64,000 nt of DNA from Collinsella aerofaciens. Lineage in GTDB: Bacteria > Actinomycetota > Coriobacteriia > Coriobacteriales > Coriobacteriaceae. How positions within the stretch are numbered: position 1 is the stretch's first letter; the number at the start of each line of letters is the position of its first letter. The position numbers and the translations under genes are program-made. The notes below the pieces were generated by a model. It did not search any database. It had not been told where the DNA came from and saw nothing but the letters and a program-made list of their open reading frames with translations. Shown piece by piece: positions 33,558 through 42,726 of this stretch. Location of the stretch: NCBI RefSeq assembly GCF_019131995.1, contig NZ_JAHONA010000008.1:23824-87823 (forward strand). Direction: 5' to 3'.

Positions 33558-34584
33558 CGATCTTGCAGATCGCGTCCTAAATAGCGCTGCGGGTGAGCCG
33601 CTTCATCGAAAGGGCCACGCGAAGCCTCTGTATGTTGCCGTAATCGGATGTCTTGTCGGAGTGTTGGCGACCGGAGGGGTCGCCTACGCCGTTATCAATT
33701 CCAGCTATTTTGCCTTAGCCTGGGGAAATCACGGCAATGGGGATTCCATTACCTGGACCAACGGTGGCTCATCGGGGACTAAATACACCTACACCAGAGA
33801 GTTTGGTGACGGCATCGCTCCCCAAAGCCTGGAGGGCACAGTCCAGAAGGTCAATCTGTCCGTCGAGGGCAACGGCTATACACTCGACATTCATGATATG
33901 GCTATCGATAAAAACGGTTGCGGTGCCGTGACGTTTACGTTGTCCAATCCAAATGGTGTTAACTACTACAAGCCGGCAGCAGAGACAGGCGAACTTGTTC
34001 TCTATGGTGAAGAAGAACAAGGCATCGGCACGCCCGGCATGAACTTCGGCGAGGAATGGGCTGACACACGCTGCACCATTGATAAGGACACATCAAGCGA
34101 TACTGTCATTAATGGCACGATGTACTTTGCTTCTATGGATCGCGAGCGAGGTTTTCAACATGCGGTCACCTGGAATATCTCGTGGACCGAGGGCGAAGGC
34201 GAGGACGCGAAGCTGTTCGAGGCATCGACGCCCGAGTTTAGCGTTGGAGCGTACGTCGATACAAAGGAACTCCGCTCCGATGACTCGCCTCTCGAGATCA
34301 GCCCGTTTTCCATCCAGACGCACATCGACGATCTGGGCATTGACGCAGTCACGAAAAAGTTGACCGTTACCTACAAGGATGGATCGGAGCAGATTATCGA
34401 AGATGACGACGCAGGGGCGTTCAACTTATATTTTTCTTATACGCGCAATAGCGGAGAGAACATCTGGGTGCCAACGAAGTTGATTGATGTCGACCAAGTG
34501 GTCTCAGTAACGCTTGAGGGCACGAGGTGCACGTCAACAGGAGAGACCGAAACGGAAGAGTCCTTTACTATCGTCTATTCGTAA
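33508..34584 (+). CDS. Membrane-anchored partner of the ECF sigma factor (putative anti-sigma, DUF4179-like)
   Basis: 358 residues, GTG start with GAGGAGGG upstream. A 40-residue cytoplasmic N-terminus (IKQAFESVQADSDLADRVL) is followed by a single membrane helix (about 43-64, LYVAVIGCLVGVLATGGVAYAVI) and a large extracellular beta-rich domain. This layout and the 50-base overlap with the sigma gene are typical of membrane anti-sigma factors that hold the sigma until an outside signal arrives. No zinc-binding anti-sigma motif is visible. Function is inferred from context. Confidence 0.75.
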   Translation: MKSNQIKQAFESVQADSDLADRVLNSAAGEPLHRKGHAKPLYVAVIGCLVGVLATGGVAYAVINSSYFALAWGNHGNGDSITWTNGGSSGTKYTYTREFGDGIAPQSLEGTVQKVNLSVEGNGYTLDIHDMAIDKNGCGAVTFTLSNPNGVNYYKPAAETGELVLYGEEEQGIGTPGMNFGEEWADTRCTIDKDTSSDTVINGTMYFASMDRERGFQHAVTWNISWTEGEGEDAKLFEASTPEFSVGAYVDTKELRSDDSPLEISPFSIQTHIDDLGIDAVTKKLTVTYKDGSEQIIEDDDAGAFNLYFSYTRNSGENIWVPTKLIDVDQVVSVTLEGTRCTSTGETETEESFTIVYS

Positions 34585-34589
34585 GGTCT

Positions 34590-34625
34590 GAGGCCGCTTT
34601 CTACTAGGGGAAGCGGCCTCTTTTG
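34590..34625 (+). terminator. Intrinsic terminator of the sigma operon
   Basis: GAGGCCGCTT/AAGCGGCCTC (34590-34599/34611-34620), then TTTTG. Confidence 0.9.
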
Positions 34626-34702
34626 CGTTAAATGGAAACGCCGCCGATTTCCATGCGACAGATGAGAGCAGATTACCGCTGGAGCGCGACGTTTCCCCAG
34701 AT

Positions 34703-34740
34703 AAAACCGATCAAAATAAACCTGTCCCTTTTTGGCAGGT
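34703..34740. repeat. Palindromic repeat AAAACCGATC...GGCAGGT, GGGACA family
   Basis: Nearly identical to 6272-6312 in the same orientation (AAAATAAACCTGTCCCTTTT inside). Confidence 0.8.
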
Positions 34741-34762
34741 AACGTTGCCCCGACGAGCATAT

Positions 34763-34903
34763 CGGATTCCCGGTCCGGGCGGCCCGCTGTTTAAGTTTGT
34801 CGCGAGTTCCGCACGCAAAGGAAAGCACTTAATGTGCTTTCCGTCTTGCGCAGGACTGTAGAGCAGCAAACTTAAACAGCGGGCCGCCCGGACCGGGAAT
34901 CCG
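34763..34903. repeat. Long-arm hairpin element, copy 2
   Basis: Arms 34763-34799 and 34867-34903 are perfectly complementary over 37 bases. The 67-base core (34800-34866) contains GAGTTCCGCACGCAAA, the hairpin GGAAAGCAC with loop TTAAT, then TCTTGCGCAGGACTG. CGCAA/TTGCG and GTTCC/GGAC give further pairing, so the whole element folds as one long stem. No gene. With the shorter repeat it occupies most of the 524-bp gap before rpsL. Confidence 0.95.
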
Positions 34904-34986
34904 CCCCCGCGCACAGAAGGGGATTCCTTTTGTGTAGGCTTTGCGGAAATATGCTCATTTTGGGATACGCCCGGCGGCGTGGTCTG

Positions 34987-35015
34987 TTGACGGCACAGCT
35001 AACGCCACGTATCCT
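34987..35015 (+). promoter_or_regulatory. Promoter of the str operon
   Basis: TTGACG (34987-34992), 17 bases, TATCCT (35010-35015), 94 bases before rpsL. Confidence 0.7.
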
Positions 35016-35108
35016 ATCGAACTGCGTGTTTCGTAGGGGGATGCTGACCCCTCGATTCAAGCCGTTGCACTTTACAGAAAGCTGGAATCATTCGAGAAGG
35101 AGTACGCT

Positions 35109-35486
35109 TTGCCTACTATTAACCAGCTGGTTCGCCAGGGCCGTCGTTCCGTGCCCAAGAAGTCCAAGAACGCTGCTCTGCAGCACAACTCCCAGAAGCG
35201 CGGCGTGTGCACCCGCGTCTTCACCACGAGCCCCAAGAAGCCGAACTCGGCTCTTCGTAAGGTTGCCCGTGTTCGCCTTGTCAACGGCATCGAAGTTACT
35301 GCTTACATCCCGGGTGAGGGCCACAACCTGCAGGAGCACTCCATCGTGCTCGTCCGCGGCGGTCGTGTCCGTGACCTCCCTGGTGTCCGTTATCACGTCA
35401 TCCGTGGCGCCTACGACGCTGCTCCGGTCCAGAACCGTATGCAGGCCCGTTCCAAGTACGGTGCTAAGCGCCCCAAGGCTAAATAA
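35109..35486 (+). CDS. rpsL: 30S ribosomal protein S12
   Basis: 125 residues, TTG start with GAAGGAG 7 bases upstream. [12 protein letters not shown] start, [13 protein letters not shown] with wild-type lysines at the streptomycin-resistance site and EGHNLQEHS. Decoding-centre protein. First gene of rpsL-rpsG-fusA-rpsJ. Confidence 0.98.
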   Translation: MPTINQLVRQGRRSVPKKSKNAALQHNSQKRGVCTRVFTTSPKKPNSALRKVARVRLVNGIEVTAYIPGEGHNLQEHSIVLVRGGRVRDLPGVRYHVIRGAYDAAPVQNRMQARSKYGAKRPKAK

Positions 35487-35559
35487 GCCAGATAACGTTT
35501 TGATACTTTCGCCGTGTGCCGCCTAAGCGCCGCACGGTAGACACTTAAGGAGATTTCAC

Positions 35560-36033
35560 ATGCCGCGTCGTGCAGCAGCTAATCGTCGTGAGGTTCAGCC
35601 TGACGCCGTTTACAACAACCGCCTGGTGACTCAGCTCATCAACAAGGTCCTTCTTGACGGCAAGAAGGCCACCGCTGAGCGCATCGTTTACACCGCTTTC
35701 GAGATCGTTGCCGAGAAGTCCGAGGGCGGCGATGCTCTCGCCACCTTCAAGAAGGCTATGGACAACGTCAAGCCCACGCTCGAGGTTAAGCCCAAGCGTG
35801 TCGGTGGCGCTACCTATCAGGTCCCGATGGAGGTCAACTCCCGTCGTTCCACCGCTCTGGGTATCCGCTGGATCGTCAACTTCTCCCGCGCTCGCAAGGA
35901 GAAGACCATGGCCGAGCGTCTCGCCAACGAGATTCTCGACGCCTCCAACGGCCTGGGCGCTTCCGTCAAGAAGCGTGAGGACGTCTTCAAGATGGCCGAG
36001 GCCAACCGCGCGTTCTCTCACTATCGTTGGTAA
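35560..36033 (+). CDS. rpsG: 30S ribosomal protein S7
   Basis: 157 residues, [12 protein letters not shown] start with AAGGAG upstream. Conserved [15 protein letters not shown] and [23 protein letters not shown]. Organises the 30S head; 73 bases after rpsL and 19 before fusA. Confidence 0.98.
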   Translation: MPRRAAANRREVQPDAVYNNRLVTQLINKVLLDGKKATAERIVYTAFEIVAEKSEGGDALATFKKAMDNVKPTLEVKPKRVGGATYQVPMEVNSRRSTALGIRWIVNFSRARKEKTMAERLANEILDASNGLGASVKKREDVFKMAEANRAFSHYRW

Positions 36034-36052
36034 GTTAAGGTAAGGAACTAAC

Positions 36053-38152
36053 ATGGCTAAGCCTAAGTACAAGCTTTCCGATACCCGTAACATCGGCATC
36101 ATGGCTCACATCGATGCCGGTAAGACCACCACGACCGAGCGTATTCTTTACTACACCGGTAAGACCCACAAGATCGGTGAGGTTCATGAGGGCGCTGCCA
36201 CCATGGACTGGATGGTTCAGGAGCAGGAGCGCGGCGTAACCATTACCTCCGCTGCTACCACGTGCTTCTGGAACAAGGACGGTAAGGACTACCGCATCCA
36301 GATCATCGACACCCCGGGCCACGTTGACTTCACCGCTGAGGTCGAGCGCTGCCTGCGCGTCCTCGATGGCGCTGTCGCCGTCTTCGACGCCGTTGCCGGC
36401 GTTCAGCCCCAGTCTGAGACCGTTTGGCGTCAGGCTTCTACCTTCAACGTCCCCCGTATCGCCTTCATCAACAAATATGACCGCGTGGGCGCTGACTTCT
36501 TCAACGCTATCGAGACCATGAAAGATCGTCTCGACGCTAACGCCGTGGCCGCTCAGGTCCCGATGGGCGCCGAGGACAACTTCTGGGGCGTCATCGACCT
36601 CGTCACCATGACCGCATGGGACTTCAAGGCCGACGACAAGGGCATGACCTACCCCGAGCCGATGGACGAGATCCCGGCTGAGTTCGCCGACATCGCTGCC
36701 ACCAAGCGCGAGGAGCTCCTCGACGCTGCTGCCAGCTTTGACGACGAGCTCATGGAGAAGATCCTCATGGAGGAGGACTTCACCGTCGAGGAGCTCAAGG
36801 CTGCTCTGCGCAAGGGCGTTCTGGCCAACGAGCTTAACCTCGTCTTCGTGGGCTCCGCCTACAAGAACAAGGGCGTCCAGGAGCTGCTCGACGCTGTCGT
36901 CGACTACCTGCCCAGCCCGCTCGACGTCGAGGCCGTTACCGGTACCGATCCGGACACCGGCGAGGAGATCGAGCGTCATCCTTCCTTCGACGAGCCCTTC
37001 TCCGGCCTGGTCTTCAAGATCATGACCGACCCGTTCGTCGGTAAGCTCACCTACGTCCGCGTTTACTCCGGCCGCGCCGAGTCCGGCTCCTACGTTGTCA
37101 ATGCTTCCAACGGTCAGCGCGAGCGCCTCGGCCGCATCCTCGAGATGAACGCTGCCGAGCGTATCGACCGTGACGACGCCGCTGCCGGCGACATCGTCGC
37201 TTGCGTCGGCTTCAAGAACTCCACCACCGGTGACACCCTGTGCGCCGAGGGCAAGGAGATCGTCCTCGAGAAGATCGAGTTCGCTAAGCCCGTTATCGAC
37301 GTTGCCATCGAGCCCAAGACCAAGGCCGAGCAGGACAAGATGTCCCTGGCTCTGACCAAGCTCGCCGAGGAGGACCCGACCTTCCAGGTGTCCACCAACC
37401 ACGAGACCGGCCAGACCATCATCGCCGGCATGGGTGAGCTGCACCTCGAGATCATCGTCGACCGTCTGCTCCGTGAGTTCAAGGTTGACGCTAACGTTGG
37501 TAAGCCCCAGGTTGCCTACCGCGAGACCGCTGGTCACGACGTTGAGAAGGCTGAGGGCAAGTTCGTTCGTCAGTCCGGTGGTCGCGGTCAGTACGGCCAT
37601 GCCGTCATCAAGCTCGAGAAGATGGAGGAGGGCTTCGGCTACGAGTTCGTCAACGCTATCGTCGGCGGCGTCGTGCCCAAGGAGTACATCCCGTCCATCG
37701 ACAAGGGCATCCAGGAGGCCCTGAACACCGGTGTTATCGCCGGCTTCCCGGTCCTCGACGTCAAGGTCACCCTGTTCGACGGTTCTTACCACGAGGTCGA
37801 CTCCTCCGAGGCCGCCTTCAAGATCGCCGGTTCCATGGCTATCAAGGACGCCCTCAAGAAGTCCGACCCGCAGCTGCTCGAGCCGATCATGGCTGTCGAG
37901 GTCGAGACCCCCGAGCAGTACATGGGCGACGTTATGGGCAACCTCTCCGGTCGTCGCGGCAAGATCGAGGGCATGGAGGATCGCAAGAACAGCAAGCTCA
38001 TCCGTGCCAAGGTGCCGCTGGGCGAGATGTTCGGTTACGCTACCGACCTTCGCTCCCAGACCCAGGGCCGTGCATCCTACACGATGCAGTTCGACTCTTA
38101 TGAGCCCGCGCCCAAGTCCATCGTGGACGAGGTCATGAGCAAGAACGCCTAA
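36053..38152 (+). CDS. fusA: Elongation factor G
   Basis: 699 residues, full length. GTPase motifs [28 protein letters not shown] and NKYDR (tyrosine where NKMDR is usual, outside the base-specific residues). Domain IV loop GGRGQYGHA is present. Catalyses ribosomal translocation. Followed by rpsJ with no tuf gene between. Confidence 0.98.
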   Translation: MAKPKYKLSDTRNIGIMAHIDAGKTTTTERILYYTGKTHKIGEVHEGAATMDWMVQEQERGVTITSAATTCFWNKDGKDYRIQIIDTPGHVDFTAEVERCLRVLDGAVAVFDAVAGVQPQSETVWRQASTFNVPRIAFINKYDRVGADFFNAIETMKDRLDANAVAAQVPMGAEDNFWGVIDLVTMTAWDFKADDKGMTYPEPMDEIPAEFADIAATKREELLDAAASFDDELMEKILMEEDFTVEELKAALRKGVLANELNLVFVGSAYKNKGVQELLDAVVDYLPSPLDVEAVTGTDPDTGEEIERHPSFDEPFSGLVFKIMTDPFVGKLTYVRVYSGRAESGSYVVNASNGQRERLGRILEMNAAERIDRDDAAAGDIVACVGFKNSTTGDTLCAEGKEIVLEKIEFAKPVIDVAIEPKTKAEQDKMSLALTKLAEEDPTFQVSTNHETGQTIIAGMGELHLEIIVDRLLREFKVDANVGKPQVAYRETAGHDVEKAEGKFVRQSGGRGQYGHAVIKLEKMEEGFGYEFVNAIVGGVVPKEYIPSIDKGIQEALNTGVIAGFPVLDVKVTLFDGSYHEVDSSEAAFKIAGSMAIKDALKKSDPQLLEPIMAVEVETPEQYMGDVMGNLSGRRGKIEGMEDRKNSKLIRAKVPLGEMFGYATDLRSQTQGRASYTMQFDSYEPAPKSIVDEVMSKNA

Positions 38153-38212
38153 GTTCGAGCTCCCTGTTACGTAATCCGCGAGAACATCTCTCGCACTCTT
38201 TGGAGGTTTAAG

Positions 38213-38521
38213 TTGGCTACCCAGAAGATCCGCATTCGCCTCAAGGGCTATGATCACGAGGTCGTCGATCAGTCCGCGAAGCTCATCGTCGAGACCGCTC
38301 AGAAGACCGGCGCTCGCGTTTCCGGTCCTGTCCCCCTGCCCACCGAGCGCAACCTGTACACGGTTATCCGCTCGCCGCACGTGAACAAGGACTCCCGTGA
38401 GCAGTTCGAGATGCGCACCCACAAGCGTCTCATCGACATCCTCGACCCCACCTCGGGCACCGTTGATTCGCTCATGCGTCTCGACCTCCCCGCTGGCGTC
38501 GACATCGACATCAAGCTCTAA
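38213..38521 (+). CDS. rpsJ: 30S ribosomal protein S10
   Basis: 102 residues, TTG start with TGGAGG 7 bases upstream. [25 protein letters not shown] and [23 protein letters not shown] are typical. It is followed by a terminator and birA, not by rplC, so S10 is detached from the S10-spc cluster. Confidence 0.98.
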   Translation: MATQKIRIRLKGYDHEVVDQSAKLIVETAQKTGARVSGPVPLPTERNLYTVIRSPHVNKDSREQFEMRTHKRLIDILDPTSGTVDSLMRLDLPAGVDIDIKL

Positions 38522-38542
38522 GCGATATCGCTCATAGCTTAA

Positions 38543-38582
38543 AGGGCCCCGCTGCCGTTACGGTAGCGGGGTCCTTTTGTTT
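38543..38582 (+). terminator. Intrinsic terminator of the str operon
   Basis: GGCCCCGCTGCCG/CGGTAGCGGGGTCC (38545-38557/38561-38574), then TTTTGTTTT. Confidence 0.92.
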
Positions 38583-38636
38583 TGAATGATGGTTTGGACT
38601 GCGGGGTAATGCTGCCGAGTAGGTGGTTGCGGCGCC

Positions 38637-39413
38637 TTATTCGCTCAAGGGACGCAGCGATGCCTCCTCAAAATGGAAGGATCGAAAGCCGTCTTCCGTT
38701 TCGATGCACGCGCGACCAAAGCCATCGACCGTTTTAAAGATGCCACGCGCCAGCTCGTCCTCAGCGGGGGAGCGGGCGATAACGTGCTCCCCGATCCAAT
38801 TGAGGTGAGCGATATATTCGTCGTGGACGGGCGCGAGCGGACCGGCGTCTTCTTCCTTGGCGTTGAGGCGCTCTGCCCAGGCATCTACAGCGTCTATAAC
38901 TGCGTGATAGACCTCATCGAGGAGCATGTCGACGGCGGGAACGTTCTTGTTGAGGTCTGACAGGCCGATTGCTGGCAGGCCGCCATCGGGAACCTCCGCG
39001 GGCACATAGTTCACGTTAACGCCGATGCCACAGACCGCAAAGGGGTTGCCTTCGTTATCGCGTGCGGCCTCTACCAGAATGCCGCCGAGCTTGCGTCCTC
39101 GCGCGACCAGGTCGTTGGGCCATTTGAGGCCAATCTCGTTTGCAAGACCCTGCTTTTCGAGTGCTTCGAGCATCGCTAGGCCGCTGACGGCGGCAAGACC
39201 AGAGTACTTTGCGGGATTAACGCATGGACGCAGGACAATCGAAAGCAATAGGTTGCCGGCGGTTGAATCCCACTTGTGGCCGCGCCGGCCGCGTCCTGCC
39301 GTTTGCGCGCGGGCGGCAAGTCCTGTGCCGTGCGGCGCACCCTGTTTTCCTGCCTCGAGCAGGTCATCGTTGGTCGATCCGGTTACGTCGACAATCGTTA
39401 ATTGGGCATCCAT
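38637..39413 (-). CDS. birA: Biotin-[acetyl-CoA-carboxylase] ligase, class I (no DNA-binding domain)
   Basis: 258 residues from MDAQLTIVDV (AAGGAGG upstream); a longer frame adds leader residues without support. GSTNDDLLEAGKQGAPHGTGLAARAQTAGRGRRGHKWDS carries the biotinyl-AMP loop GRGRRG. KWPNDLV and KLGGILVE complete the active site. There is no N-terminal helix-turn-helix, so it is an enzyme only. It biotinylates AccB, whose gene is in the divergent operon. Confidence 0.95.
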   Translation of the reverse strand: MDAQLTIVDVTGSTNDDLLEAGKQGAPHGTGLAARAQTAGRGRRGHKWDSTAGNLLLSIVLRPCVNPAKYSGLAAVSGLAMLEALEKQGLANEIGLKWPNDLVARGRKLGGILVEAARDNEGNPFAVCGIGVNVNYVPAEVPDGGLPAIGLSDLNKNVPAVDMLLDEVYHAVIDAVDAWAERLNAKEEDAGPLAPVHDEYIAHLNWIGEHVIARSPAEDELARGIFKTVDGFGRACIETEDGFRSFHFEEASLRPLSE

Positions 39414-39506
39414 AGCGGCTGCTACCTCCTTATTGAATAAGTGAATGACGCAATGGTGTCGAGAGATAGACACAATGTGAAGCCTTTGTCGCATTTGGAC
39501 AATTTA

Positions 39507-39573
39507 ATGTTAACACGTCAACAACGACTGAAATGCGTTATCCTCTCTTGGTCGATGTAAACACGTCAACAAC
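39507..39573 (+). promoter_or_regulatory. Paired 19-base direct repeat before fabH (candidate lipid-gene operator)
   Basis: ATGTTAACACGTCAACAAC (39507-39525) and ATGTAAACACGTCAACAAC (39555-39573) differ at one base and are 48 bases apart. They lie between the divergent birA and fabH genes. Each holds two GTTRAC-type half sites (GTTGAC-GT-GTTAAC on the other strand). The regulator is unknown. Confidence 0.6.
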
Positions 39574-39589
39574 TCAAAGGAGGTTAGTG

Positions 39590-40549
39590 ATGGGTTTCAC
39601 GATTCTTGGAACAGGCTCGGCGGTTCCTGAGCGCAGTGTTTCCAATGACGAGCTGTCTGAGTTCCTCGATACCTCGGATGAGTGGATTTTTACCCGCACA
39701 GGTATCAAGAGCCGCCACGTCTGTACCACCGAGTCACTTGACGACCTTGCCGTAGCGGCGAGCGAGCGGGCACTCCAGGTGTCCGGAATCGACGCGAGCC
39801 AGCTGGATCTGATCGTCTGCTCGACGACGACGGGTGACCACCTTGTTCCCGCTGAGGCGTGTGCCGTTGCTGAGCGACTAGGAGCGGCGTGCCCTGCCTT
39901 CGATGTCTCGGCGGCCTGTGCCGGCTTCGTGTTTGCGCTCGATGTCGCCGAGGGCTATATCGAGCGCGGTCGTGCCGAGCGCGTGCTTATCGTTGCTGCT
40001 GAGCAGATGACGCGCGCGCTCGACTGGACCGACCGCGCCACCTGCGTGCTCTTTGGCGATGGGGCAGGCGCCGCAGTGATTGGGGCTGGGGGAGACAGCC
40101 CCCTTGCCGTTGAGCTTTCGACGGCGCCCGACGTCGAGACGTTACACGTTCCCGGTCTGGTCGGCACCTCGCCGTTTAAGGCTTCCGCAGATAGCAAGAG
40201 CGTGCTGTCCATGAATGGCCGCCGCGTGTTCAAGTTCGGCGTCAACGCCATCTGCGACACGGTCCATAAGCTTGCGGGCGATGCGGGCATTTCGGTCGAA
40301 GACATCGACCATTTTGTATTCCATCAGGCTAACGAACGAATCCTGAGTCAGGCGGTCAAGCGCCTCGGCGTGCCAGATGAGCGCGTGGTTCGAACGCTGC
40401 GCGAGACCGGCAACATTTCGAGCGCCTGCATTCCCTTTGCGCTTGACCGTCTGGCACGCACCGACGCACTGAATGCGGGCGACACCATCGCCCTCGTTGG
40501 ATTTGGCGCCGGCCTGGATATAGGTGGCTATCTGCTTCGTTGGAAGTAG
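39590..40549 (+). CDS. fabH: 3-oxoacyl-ACP synthase III
   Basis: 319 residues from the ATG with AAAGGAGG; the in-frame ATG at 39533 lies upstream of the operator repeats. Catalytic triad C110 (DVSAACAG), H245 (FHQAN) and N275 (TGNISSA). It starts fatty acid synthesis by condensing acetyl-CoA or branched acyl-CoA with malonyl-ACP. First gene of a ten-gene lipid operon. Confidence 0.97.
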   Translation: MGFTILGTGSAVPERSVSNDELSEFLDTSDEWIFTRTGIKSRHVCTTESLDDLAVAASERALQVSGIDASQLDLIVCSTTTGDHLVPAEACAVAERLGAACPAFDVSAACAGFVFALDVAEGYIERGRAERVLIVAAEQMTRALDWTDRATCVLFGDGAGAAVIGAGGDSPLAVELSTAPDVETLHVPGLVGTSPFKASADSKSVLSMNGRRVFKFGVNAICDTVHKLAGDAGISVEDIDHFVFHQANERILSQAVKRLGVPDERVVRTLRETGNISSACIPFALDRLARTDALNAGDTIALVGFGAGLDIGGYLLRWK

Positions 40550-40598
40550 TTGCACATAGGAAAAAACGCCCCTAGGGCACAAACAAAGGAGAACTACC

Positions 40599-40835
40599 AT
40601 GGCAGATCAGAAGACCTTCGAGCGCGTTTGCGACGTTATCCGCGAGACCGCCGGTCTTGACGATGTCGAGATGAAGCCCGAGTCCACGCTCGAGGAGATT
40701 GGTCTCGACAGCCTGGGCACCGTCGAGATCCTCGTCGCCGTCGAGGACGAGTTTGGCATCCAGCTCGATACCGAGGAGAACCCCAAGACGGTCGGCGAGT
40801 TCGCCGATACGGTCGAGGCGGCATTGGAGAAGTAG
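40599..40835 (+). CDS. acpP: Acyl carrier protein
   Basis: 78 residues. GLDSLGTVEIL holds S38, the phosphopantetheine site. Strongly acidic, four-helix pattern. Located between fabH and fabK. Confidence 0.97.
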   Translation: MADQKTFERVCDVIRETAGLDDVEMKPESTLEEIGLDSLGTVEILVAVEDEFGIQLDTEENPKTVGEFADTVEAALEK

Positions 40836-40837
40836 AG

Positions 40838-41782
40838 ATGCTCAAGACTCCTCTCTGCGATCTGCTCGGCATCGAAAAGCCCGTGTTCCAGGGCGGTATG
40901 GCCTGGATTGCCGATGCCTCGCTGGCGTCCGCAGTGTCCGAGGCGGGTGGCTTAGGCATCATCGCGGCCATGAACGCCGACGCCAACTGGCTTCGCGACC
41001 AGATTCATGAGCTGCGCGCCAAGACGGATAAGCCCTTTGGCGTCAACGTCATGCTCATGAGCCCGTTTGCCGACGAGGTCGCGCAGGTCGTGATTGACGA
41101 GCGAGTGCCGGTCGTCGTGACGGGCGCCGGCAATCCCGCCAAGTACATGAAGGCGTGGAACGAGGCGGGCATCAAGGTCATCCCGGTCGTTGCCTCGGTG
41201 GCGCTGGCGCGTCTCGTGGCGCGTCGCGGGGCCACGGCGGTTGTTGCCGAGGGTACCGAATCGGGCGGCCATATTGGCGAGACCTCGACGATGGCACTGG
41301 TGCCGCAGGTCGTCGATGCGGTCGACATTCCCGTTGTGGCCGCCGGCGGTATTGCCGACGGCCGCGGCGTGGCGGCCGCCTTTATGCTGGGCGCCGAAGG
41401 CGTGCAAGTGGGTACGCGCTTTCTGGTCGCAGACGAGTGCACCGTCTCGGAGCAGTACAAGGAGATGGTCCTGAAGGCCAACGACACTTCGACGCGTGCG
41501 ACCGGTCGCTCGACGGGACATCCAGTGCGCGCCCTCAAGAGCCCCTTCACCAACGCCTATGCCAAGAGCGAGGGTTCCGGCGCGAGTGCCGAGGAGCTCG
41601 GTGCTATGGGAACCGGTGCGCTGCGTAAGGCCGCCAAGGACGGCAACTACGAAGAGGGTTCGTTTTTGTGTGGACAGATTGCCGGCATGGTCAACGAGCG
41701 CCAGAGCGCACGCGAAATCGTTGACGACCTGGTCGATGGCGCCGAGCACGTCCTGAAGGGTGCGTGCGCATGGGTGGCGTAG
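40838..41782 (+). CDS. fabK: Enoyl-ACP reductase II (FMN-dependent)
   Basis: 314 residues. NMO/FabK TIM barrel: KPVFQGGMAWIADASLASAVSEAGGLGIIAAMN, VTGAGNPAKY, EGTESGGHIGE, AAGGIADGRGVAAAFMLGAEGVQVGTRFL. FabK reduces the enoyl-ACP double bond and replaces FabI; organisms with it alone resist triclosan (family knowledge). Starts two bases after acpP. Confidence 0.95.
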   Translation: MLKTPLCDLLGIEKPVFQGGMAWIADASLASAVSEAGGLGIIAAMNADANWLRDQIHELRAKTDKPFGVNVMLMSPFADEVAQVVIDERVPVVVTGAGNPAKYMKAWNEAGIKVIPVVASVALARLVARRGATAVVAEGTESGGHIGETSTMALVPQVVDAVDIPVVAAGGIADGRGVAAAFMLGAEGVQVGTRFLVADECTVSEQYKEMVLKANDTSTRATGRSTGHPVRALKSPFTNAYAKSEGSGASAEELGAMGTGALRKAAKDGNYEEGSFLCGQIAGMVNERQSAREIVDDLVDGAEHVLKGACAWVA

Positions 41783-42696
41783 CGTTTTTGTTTGCCGGCC
41801 AGGGTGCCCAGCACCCCGCGATGGGCGTCGACTTGATCGAGACATCGCCGGCGGCTGCCGAGGTGTTCGCCATTGCCGATGAGGTGCGCCCGGGGACGAG
41901 CGAGCAGTGCCGGAGCGCCTCCAAGGAGGAGCTCTCGCAGACCGAGAACACGCAGCCTTGCGTGTTCGTGCACGACCTGGCAGCGGCTGCCGCCCTGCGT
42001 GAGCGCGGCGTGGTACCTGCCGCCTGTGCGGGATTCTCGCTGGGCGAGGTCGCCGCGCTCACCTTTGCGGGGGCGTTCGATACGCGAGCGGGCTTTGAGC
42101 TCGTGTGCGAGCGCGCGGCGCTGATGGCCGCGGCTGCCGAGCGCCATCCGGGCGGCATGCGCGCCGTCATCAAGCTCGATGCGGCGCAAGTCGAGGGCCT
42201 GGCAAAACAGGCCGGCGAGGACTGCTGGTCAGTCAACTACAACAGCCCACAGCAGACGGTTGTGGCCGGAGCGCCCGAGGCGCTGCAGGAGCTCGACGTC
42301 CTAGTAAAAGAGGCTGGCGGCCGCGCCATGAAGGTCGCGGTGTCGGGTGCATTTCATAGCCCCTATATGGCCGAGGCGACCTGTGGCCTTGCCGCATATA
42401 TTGAGGCCGGTCACGCGCCGTCCCCGTTGCTCATTCCTGTTTTGGCAAATATGACAGCGGCGCCCTATCCGGCGGATCCCCAGACGGCATCGGATGTCTT
42501 GGCCAATCAGGTGAGCCATGCCGTACGCTGGGTCGATACGCTGCATGCTCTGCAGGATCAAGGCATCGACACATTTATTGAGGTCGGCCCCGGCAAAACG
42601 CTGTCCGGCCTGGTCAAGCGTACGCTGAGCGACGTTCGCGTGTATTCGTGCGAGACGGCCGAGCAGGTCGCAGCTATTGCCGACGAGCTCGCATAG
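41770..42696 (+). CDS. fabD: Malonyl-CoA:ACP malonyltransferase
   Basis: 308 residues from MGGVAFLFAGQGAQ (GAAGG upstream). Active-site S90 in GFSLGE (phenylalanine in place of the usual histidine of GHSLGE) and H196 in GAFHSPYM. Overlaps fabK by 13 bases. Loads malonyl groups onto ACP. Confidence 0.95.
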   Translation: MGGVAFLFAGQGAQHPAMGVDLIETSPAAAEVFAIADEVRPGTSEQCRSASKEELSQTENTQPCVFVHDLAAAAALRERGVVPAACAGFSLGEVAALTFAGAFDTRAGFELVCERAALMAAAAERHPGGMRAVIKLDAAQVEGLAKQAGEDCWSVNYNSPQQTVVAGAPEALQELDVLVKEAGGRAMKVAVSGAFHSPYMAEATCGLAAYIEAGHAPSPLLIPVLANMTAAPYPADPQTASDVLANQVSHAVRWVDTLHALQDQGIDTFIEVGPGKTLSGLVKRTLSDVRVYSCETAEQVAAIADELA

Positions 42697-42726
42697 TCCA
42701 CAGGGCTGTAACCCGAAAGGAATGAC

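Noticed and set aside
34763..34903. Retron or group II intron-like RNA
   Set aside because: The long paired arms recall retron a1/a2 repeats, but no reverse transcriptase gene is near any of the three copies and the core is too short.
34711..34914. Short frames with the shared string SPAQDGKHIKCFPLRAEL (also at 63583-63813 and, altered, 21775-22149)
   Set aside because: These are translations of the hairpin element core. They differ outside the core, lack ribosome sites and are not a protein family. The similarity reflects the DNA repeat.
36035..38422. A 795-codon minus-strand frame opposite fusA and rpsJ
   Set aside because: Same codon-bias effect as opposite rpoBC; no recognisable domain and complete overlap with conserved genes.
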